Assembly (NCBI GenBank): GCA_016717145.1
Contig: JADKGD010000013.1
Span: forward strand, 66,898-130,897
DNA: 64,000 bases
Reading direction: 5' to 3'
Source: Saprospiraceae bacterium
GTDB lineage: Bacteria; Bacteroidota; Bacteroidia; Chitinophagales; Saprospiraceae
The position numbers and the translations under genes are program-made. Shown piece after piece: positions 59,624 to 64,000 of the stretch (the first letter of the stretch is position 1; each line of letters begins with the position of its first letter). The notes below the pieces were generated by a model, which saw only the letters and a list, made by a program, of their open reading frames with translations, was not told where the DNA came from and did not search any database.

Positions 59624-60708
59624 TCAAGAATTAATAAACTTAGCCAGCAAGCTATGAAAATGATGGGTGCCTCTTTCTTTAGTAACGGAATATCTTCCAT
59701 TATGGTAAAACCGGCTTCTGATCCCTTTCTGAACATTCTCGACGATGGCTTCGTCTTCCTGCTCTACCCTATCAAGGTCTGCGCCTGCGCCTGTACTCCT
59801 CAGAGTTTCATCATACACGTAGCTTATAAAAGATACTTTAGTTTTATCTACTCCCAATGGATAGACAATATTGATCGATAAGCCCCATGGATAAAAATTG
59901 AACATCATATTGGGGAAAACCCAAAAATAATACGCTGCAATATTCCGCCCATAATCCGGCGAATCCACTGGCAAATCAAATGTTCCTTCCTTACTTTTTG
60001 CTACACCAAGTTGCAAAGAGGAATATGGATAATATAACTCAGTTTCATAGTCGCTAAAGTCCAACACTTCACTCAAGCCGTGATGAACAAATGGAATATG
60101 AAAGCCTTCAAGATAGTTTTCACAATACAAAGCCCAGTTGGCGTTTATAAAATAATCCTTACTAAGATCGTCTCTTTTTACCAACTTGTCCATTGGAAAA
60201 AATGACATTCTATCCATCATATCTTTAAAATAAGTCATCGGATTTGAAGTTTTATTCAATGAAATAAGGGCAATTTGCCCCACAAAAAAACAGGCAGGGT
60301 AAAATTATCCTCCAAACATGGGAAGTTCTGAACTTCTTTAAATTCGGGCATAAAGATCATTTTGCCATCAAGTCCAAATGTCCTGCCATGATATTTGCAA
60401 CGCAGCTGACTCACTTTACAAGGCTCTGTTACAATCAGGTTGCCACGATGTGTACATACATTGCTTAAGCAAGTATAGGTATCATTTTTGTCTCGAACTA
60501 TAATCAGTGGCTCGTCGAGATAGCCTCCAAGAATTATAAGGGGAAGTACGCTACCGGATTCAGGCAACATATCAGTATCTCCAACAAAATGCAGGCCTTT
60601 TGAAAATATTTTTTCCTTCATTTCTGCAAAAACAATTTCAGAAGTGTATACATCCTTATGTATTGTGCTCGCCAGTGAAATATCGTTATGTACAAAATAA
60701 TTTTGCAT
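59624..60708 (-). CDS. Rieske non-heme iron ring-hydroxylating oxygenase, alpha-subunit-like, frameshifted
   Basis: The N-terminal frame (60708-60256) carries the Rieske [2Fe-2S] site CTHRGN...CKYHGRTF (Cys85, His87, Cys104, His107). The C-terminal frame (to 59624) carries the mononuclear iron site NWALYCENYLEGFHIPFVHHGL (two His) and a late catalytic region (NGRYSVTKERGTHHFHSLLAKFI). They join at about 60270 with one base added, LPVFLWGQIALISLN. About 355 residues in all. These enzymes hydroxylate or demethylate aromatic or quaternary-amine substrates using a separate reductase, none of which is nearby. Confidence 0.88.
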
Positions 60709-61075
60709 ATATTATGAGCATTAAGGTGGTAAAGATAATTCATTTTGTTCAATTCGCTTCGCTTTTTTTTCAATACGCTTCGCTTAGTTCAATATAGTAA
60801 AATGCTTCGCTTAGTTCAATATAGTTCAATTTGATTTGACCGCGGAGCATTTTTGCTGAAAGAAAAAATGACCCGTGAGCAAATCAATTCGCTCCAGATG
60901 GTCGCGTTTGCCTCGCGATCCATTTTACGAACTTTGTAATTCATCATCACCTATCTATAAATTCAATGATATTATCTAATCTCTTAGCCTTTCCATATCT
61001 ATGATTAACTAAAGGCCTTAAAGATAGGTTTATCGGTTAAACAAGATCCTTTTTAATCAAATCAATTAAATTCAA
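60709..61075. repeat. repeat-rich spacer: CGCTTCGC mini-repeats followed by repeat V/W copy 1
   Basis: 60745-60830 holds degenerate tandem repeats of the type CAATACGCTTCGCTTAGTT (GCGAAGC on the other strand). From 60831 to 61013 comes a copy of repeat V/W starting TTGATTTGACCGCGGAGCAT and ending CTATGATTAACTAAA. No gene. Confidence 0.75.
60831..61013 (+). repeat. direct repeat V/W, copy 1
   Basis: About 180 bases: V (GATTTGACCGCGGAGCAT ... GACCCGTGAGCAAATC, whose ends GATTTG/CAAATC are inverted) followed by W (GTAATTCATCATCACCTATC ... ATTAACTAAA). Copy 2 is at 61661-61837 and a V-only copy at 63641-63705. The two full copies flank the toxin-antitoxin remains. Confidence 0.8.
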
Positions 61076-61088
61076 TTCATCCATTTTT

Positions 61089-61238
61089 GTTGCGTACAAG
61101 ACGGAATCCAAAAAGGACAAGGAAAAGCCATACGATGCTGCTTTTGTAAAAAAGATACTGGATCGTGGGGAAAGTGCCAAACATGGAAACACTGTTACCT
61201 ATGATGAAAAATTGCGAAAAGATTTGTTTGGGAAATGA
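61089..61238 (+). pseudogene. antitoxin remnant (DUF2683-like), N-terminus missing
   Basis: The frame from 61089 encodes VAYKTESKKDKEKPYDAAFV, then KKILDRGESAKHGNTVTYDEKLRKDLFGK and a stop. EKPYDxxFVxKIL followed by GxxVxYDxKLxKxLF is the C-terminal half of small antitoxins found with YoeB/RelE toxins in Bacteroidota. Its N-terminal half has been replaced by repeat sequence (ATCAAATCAATTAAATTCAA). About 100 bases downstream is a YoeB-like toxin. Confidence 0.6.
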
Positions 61239-61336
61239 AACGCCCATGACTGGCAGCGGACACAAAAGAGAATGATTATCAGGCGTTCCATCTGACCGAA
61301 AATCATCCAAAGTATGGGTAAACTAAATTTCAACAG

Positions 61337-61601
61337 ATGAAATATATTGTTGAATTTGAAAATAAAGCGCTGCAAGACATGAAAAATTGCAAAATCCAAA
61401 ATAAGATAGATGTTATAAAACTGGAAAGTATGTTGGAAGAATTGAAAATTCATCCTTACACCGGATCAGGTCAACCAGAGCAATTAAAACATCACTTATC
61501 CGGCTACTGGAGTCACGTATCAACAAAAAGACAGACTCATCTATCAAGTCATCGAAGAACCTGACAAGTATGTCGTCATTTCAGCATTGGGACATTATTA
61601 A
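61337..61601 (+). pseudogene. Txe/YoeB family addiction-module toxin, frameshifted
   Basis: Starts MKYIVEFENKALQDMKNCKI, then MLEELKIHPYTGSGQPEQLKHHLSGYWS, the conserved GxGxPExLKxxLxGxWSRRI region. The rest is off-frame but legible as SRINKKDRLIYQVIEEP and YVVISALGHY to the stop at 61599-61601, including the family's C-terminal His-Tyr. YoeB toxins cleave mRNA on the ribosome. One or two indels around 61515-61535 break it, and with its antitoxin truncated the module is probably not functional as read. Confidence 0.75.
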
Positions 61602-61660
61602 AAAGGTCAATGCGCCTGCGGCTTAGGTCAATGCGCTTCGCTTAGGTCAATTAGTTCAAT

Positions 61661-61837
61661 TTGATTTGACCGCGGAGCATTTTTTGCTGAAAGAAAAAAT
61701 GACCCGTGAGCAAATCCAGATGGTCGCAGTTTGCAACTGCGATCCAATATTTTACGAATTTGTAATTCATCATCACCTATCTATAAATTCAATGATATTA
61801 TCTAACTCTAGCATTTCCATATCTATGATTAACTAAA
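61661..61837 (+). repeat. direct repeat V/W, copy 2
   Basis: Matches 60831-61013 with scattered one-base indels and a variable inner part (CCAGATGGTCGCAGTTTGCA). It is preceded in both cases by CGCTTCGC mini-repeats and lies to the right of the toxin-antitoxin remains. Confidence 0.8.
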
Positions 61838-62059
61838 GTGCAAAAGATTATTGTGTATCGTAGTTAAATAATAACTTATATGTTAAATTTGACATGATAT
61901 GTTTGAAACATTATAATCACATTTGCTTGGCTTTGTCGCTCGAGCCGCGACCCTTCCCTTCCCTGTCGGGTGCCTTCACTTGCTGCATTGCCATGCATCA
62001 CCTTGCAGGATCGTTCAGTTATACTTTTCCCATTGCTGCAAAAGTAAACAAAAGATCTA

Positions 62060-62214
62060 GACACTTGAAAAACTCGCTTTAGCATTGGAGCTCGCATCGA
62101 TCTTTGTACAACAAAAGTGCGACGTTATCTCCCAATTTTAAGGCAAAGGATAATATTAAAATTATTCGCGCTTAAAATCGGGGCTTTTGTGCGGCTCAAA
62201 CAGTTCCAAGTGTC
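62060..62214. repeat. nested-palindrome repeat R, copy 1
   Basis: 155 bases bounded by GACACTTG and CAAGTGTC. Inside are further matching arms: GAGCTCGC against GCGGCTC, ACAAAAG against CTTTTGT, and CCCAATTTTAAG against CTTAAAATCGGGG, around an AT-rich loop. The arms occur in the right order to fold into one long stem. Confidence 0.85.
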
Positions 62215-62402
62215 GGTTTTAATTTTTGGCTAGCCCTAAAAAGCCTGAGCGGCCGAGCGGAGATTAACTAAAGTGCAAAAGATTATTAACAACTTTTTTA
62301 ATCAAATCAATTAAATTCAATTCATTTACCATTTGTTAATCTTTTGCCCTGTAAGGGCGGCATTTACTTTTCCCATTGCTGCAAAAGTAAACAAAAGATC
62401 TA

Positions 62403-62556
62403 GACACTTGAAAAACTCGCTTTAACTTTTGAACTCGCATTGATCTTGTACACCAAAAGTGCGACGTTATCTCCCAATTTTAAGGCAAAGGATAATATTA
62501 AAATAATTCGCGCTTAAAATCGGGGCTTTTGTGCGGCTCAAACAGTTCCAAGTGTC
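62403..62556. repeat. nested-palindrome repeat R, copy 2
   Basis: 154 bases with the same boundaries and inner arms as copy 1. Preceded by the T hairpin (TTTACTTTT / AAAAGTAAA, 62362-62391) and followed by repeat U. Confidence 0.85.
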
Positions 62557-62570
62557 GGTTTTAATTTTTA

Positions 62571-62695
62571 AGATTACCCAAAAAAAAAGCGTGGCTAACT
62601 TTTCTGTACGCGGGGCGATTAGCGAAAAGCGGCATTTTTTGTTTCGTTTTTTTGCTGTAGAAAAGAAAAGCCCTAGCTAGCAGGCGGAGATTGTA
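62571..62695 (+). repeat. repeat U, copy 1
   Basis: Begins AGATTACCCAAAAAAAAGCG and contains GTGGCTAACTTTTC, TACGCGG and GTTTCGTTTTTTTGCTG. Matches 63202-63320. Confidence 0.75.
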
Positions 62696-62941
62696 AGTAC
62701 AAAACATTATTTTTTTATCTAAAGTTTAATAACATCTTTTTTATTCAAACCAACTGAAGATTCAAATCCCCATTTACCATTTGTTAATCTTCGCCCTCGT
62801 GCCTGGGCGATGCGCATTCCCCCGTAGAAGGAATATGGAAAGGAAAAAAGCAGAAGTAACTTTTTTGCATCTTTTGCCAACCTTTATTCCCTTGGAATTC
62901 TATCTCAGAAAAAGTATTCAATCCCGACCATTGGCCGAGAC

Positions 62942-63150
62942 TAGTTCAAAAAATGCAATTGCGGAGCACCGTTCATTCTCGCTGCAAAATGCTTTTCTAT
63001 TGCCATTTTAATTACAATATCTTAAATTTTGTGCTCGTTTGGCAATAAACGCACTTCCCCAACCCATCCCGCCATGCGGAGTTCCACTACGTCAAAAGGC
63101 ACCAGCCTTTGGTGCTCACTGCACTTCGTTCTTATTCTCTATTGCTGTTT
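62942..63150 (+). repeat. repeat S, copy 2
   Basis: AGTTCAAAAAATGCAATTGC, ACCGTTCATTCTCGCTGCAA, then a variable centre and CTATTGCTGTTTTT. The other copy is immediately to the right of the group II intron (47392-47535). Confidence 0.75.
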
Positions 63151-63201
63151 TTGAACAATTGAAACTGAAAAATGCACAGTTTCATAAAGCTAATTTTTTA
63201 A

Positions 63202-63320
63202 AGGTAAGCCAAAAAAAAGCGTGGCTAACTTTTCGGTACGCGGAGTGAAATTAGCGAAAGCGGCGCGTTTTGTTTCGTTTTTTGCTGCAAAAAATGAAAA
63301 GCCTGAGCAACTTGGTAGGT
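63202..63320 (+). repeat. repeat U, copy 2
   Basis: Shares AAAAAAAAGCGTGGCTAACT and GTTTCGTTTTTTGCTG with copy 1 at 62571. Followed directly by the T block (GATTAACTAAAGTGCAAAAG). Confidence 0.75.
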
Positions 63321-63461
63321 GATTAACTAAAGTGCAAAAGATTATTAACAACTTTTTAATCAAATCAATTAAATTCAATTCATTGCACCATTTGTTAATC
63401 TTTTTGCCTGTAAGGGCGGCATTTACTTTTCCCATTGCTGCAAAAGTAAACAAAAGATCTA

Positions 63462-63616
63462 GACACTTGAAAAACTCGCTTTAACTTTTTGAGCTCGCAT
63501 TGATCTTGTACACCAAAATTGCGACGTTATCTCCCAATTTTAAGGCAAAAGGATAATATTAAATAATTCGCGCTTAAAATCGGGGCTTTTGTTCCAGCTC
63601 AAACAGTTCAAGTGTC
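63462..63616. repeat. nested-palindrome repeat R, copy 3
   Basis: 155 bases with boundaries GACACTTG / CAAGTGTC. Here the inner arm pair TTTGAGCT / AGCTCAAA is perfect, where the same arms in copies 1 and 2 are partly changed. Preceded by the T hairpin TTTACTTTT / AAAAGTAAA (63422-63450). Confidence 0.85.
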
Positions 63617-63640
63617 AGTTTTAATTTTGGACAGCGGAAG

Positions 63641-63705
63641 TTGATTTGACCGCGGAGCATTTTTTGCTGAAAGAAAAATGACCCGTGAGCAAATCAATTC
63701 ACTTA
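63641..63705 (+). repeat. repeat V, copy 3 (V part only)
   Basis: TTGATTTGACCGCGGAGCAT to GTGAGCAAATCAATTCACTT, matching the first 65 bases of the V/W repeats; the W part is absent. Confidence 0.75.
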
Positions 63706-64000
63706 GGGGGGTCCGGCGGGTCAATTAGTTCAAAGGAGTTTAAAATTTGGTCCGGTAGTTGCTGCGATCCGGTTGGTCGCAGTGCCTTCACTATTTTGAC
63801 AAATCTTTGTCAAATTGCTTCACATCGTTCAGTTATGTCCGAAGGATAATTGCTGGCAAAAGCCTTTGCTGCCGCAGGACGATTGATTCACAGCGAAGGA
63901 TAAAAAATTCTGGAATTCTTGATACCGGTTGGTTTGAACTTTGACCAGTTTTCTTTGGAATATAAAGTCTGTCGGTGATGATCGATAAAACAGAAAAATT

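Larger units (their letters stand above)
61602..64000. other. 2.4-kb gene-poor repeat patchwork at the right end
   Basis: No intact gene is supported. It holds CGCTTCGC mini-repeats (61617-61660), V/W copy 2 (61661-61837), three copies of palindromic repeat R, two copies each of T (TTACCATTTGTTAATCTTTT ... GGGCGGCATTTACTTTT) and U (AAAAAAAAGCGTGGCTAACTT), one copy of S (62942-63150) and V copy 3. The last 200 bases, beginning near GTGCCTTCAC at 63783, show no recognisable protein; LAKAFAAAGRLIHSEG is legible in one frame but stops interrupt it. Confidence 0.7.

Noticed and set aside
61876..63453. Short ORFs of 60-90 residues in the right-end repeats
   Set aside because: They run through the palindromic R and T repeats on both strands and change frame between copies, so they are by-products of repeat sequence.
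50557..64000. CRISPR array
   Set aside because: The repeats are 65-350 bases, not 25-40, and there are no regular unique spacers or cas genes.

Overview
The window looks like part of a Bacteroidota chromosome, most likely from the Saprospiria or a neighbouring group. The evidence is AT-rich DNA, Bacteroidota-type promoters (TAnnTTTG just upstream of genes and no clear Shine-Dalgarno sites), secreted proteins with type A sorting domains of the type IX secretion system, a futalosine-pathway menaquinone gene (mqnD), a bacillithiol gene (bshB1), and the rpmB-rpmG-DUF4295 cluster. The species call is an inference; no rRNA gene is present.

Layout, 1-45.3 kb: a dense housekeeping region. From the left it holds an AI-2E family transporter (partial), a putative porin, ftsY, the ribosomal trio rpmB-rpmG-DUF4295 with a tRNA-Arg(ACG), corA, DUF5683-parB-parA, a UPF0173 hydrolase, an FMN reductase, a secreted thioredoxin-dockerin protein, lipB, a thioesterase, mqnD, an MbnP/MbnH-like copper/di-heme pair, an exonuclease, apbE, terC, a hemolysin III protein, a membrane TPR protein, rluA, a glycosyltransferase joined in frame to ribF, mrp-nifU-pyrF, an FG-GAP surface protein, fabH, bshB1, a PhoD-like phosphatase, an M42 peptidase, pyrE, a NUDIX protein, mtgA, a TerB-like protein, a TonB-dependent receptor, a broken hypothetical gene, a large T9SS-exported dockerin-like protein, tRNA-Arg(CCT), ribA, a MmcQ/YjbR protein and an FAD oxidoreductase.

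Layout, 45.3-64 kb: different in character. It starts with a complete group II intron (45515-47370) whose reverse transcriptase is intact. Next come heavily frameshifted genes: an MFS transporter, recN, two small membrane proteins, a lipoprotein, an FkbM methyltransferase, a multidomain T9SS-exported GH13 amylase, a DedA protein and a Rieske oxygenase. Non-coding repeats lie between and after them: three to four tandem copies of a 308-348 bp unit (50.5-51.6 kb), and at 60.7-64 kb a patchwork of five or more dispersed repeat families around the remains of a YoeB-type toxin-antitoxin pair. The intron sits inside the stem of one of these repeat hairpins.

A pervasive feature is single-base frame breaks, nearly all of which are repaired by adding one base to a short homopolymer. 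They occur in otherwise well-conserved genes across the whole window and are densest to the right of 47 kb. I read most of them as assembly or base-calling errors, not gene decay, and have annotated the full extent of each gene while saying where the frame breaks. I did not find a clear new defence or biosynthetic system. The best candidates for something new are the nested-palindrome repeat element (three copies, 62.0-63.6 kb), the tandem structured repeat at 50.5-51.6 kb, and the MbnP-like protein that lacks every tryptophan.
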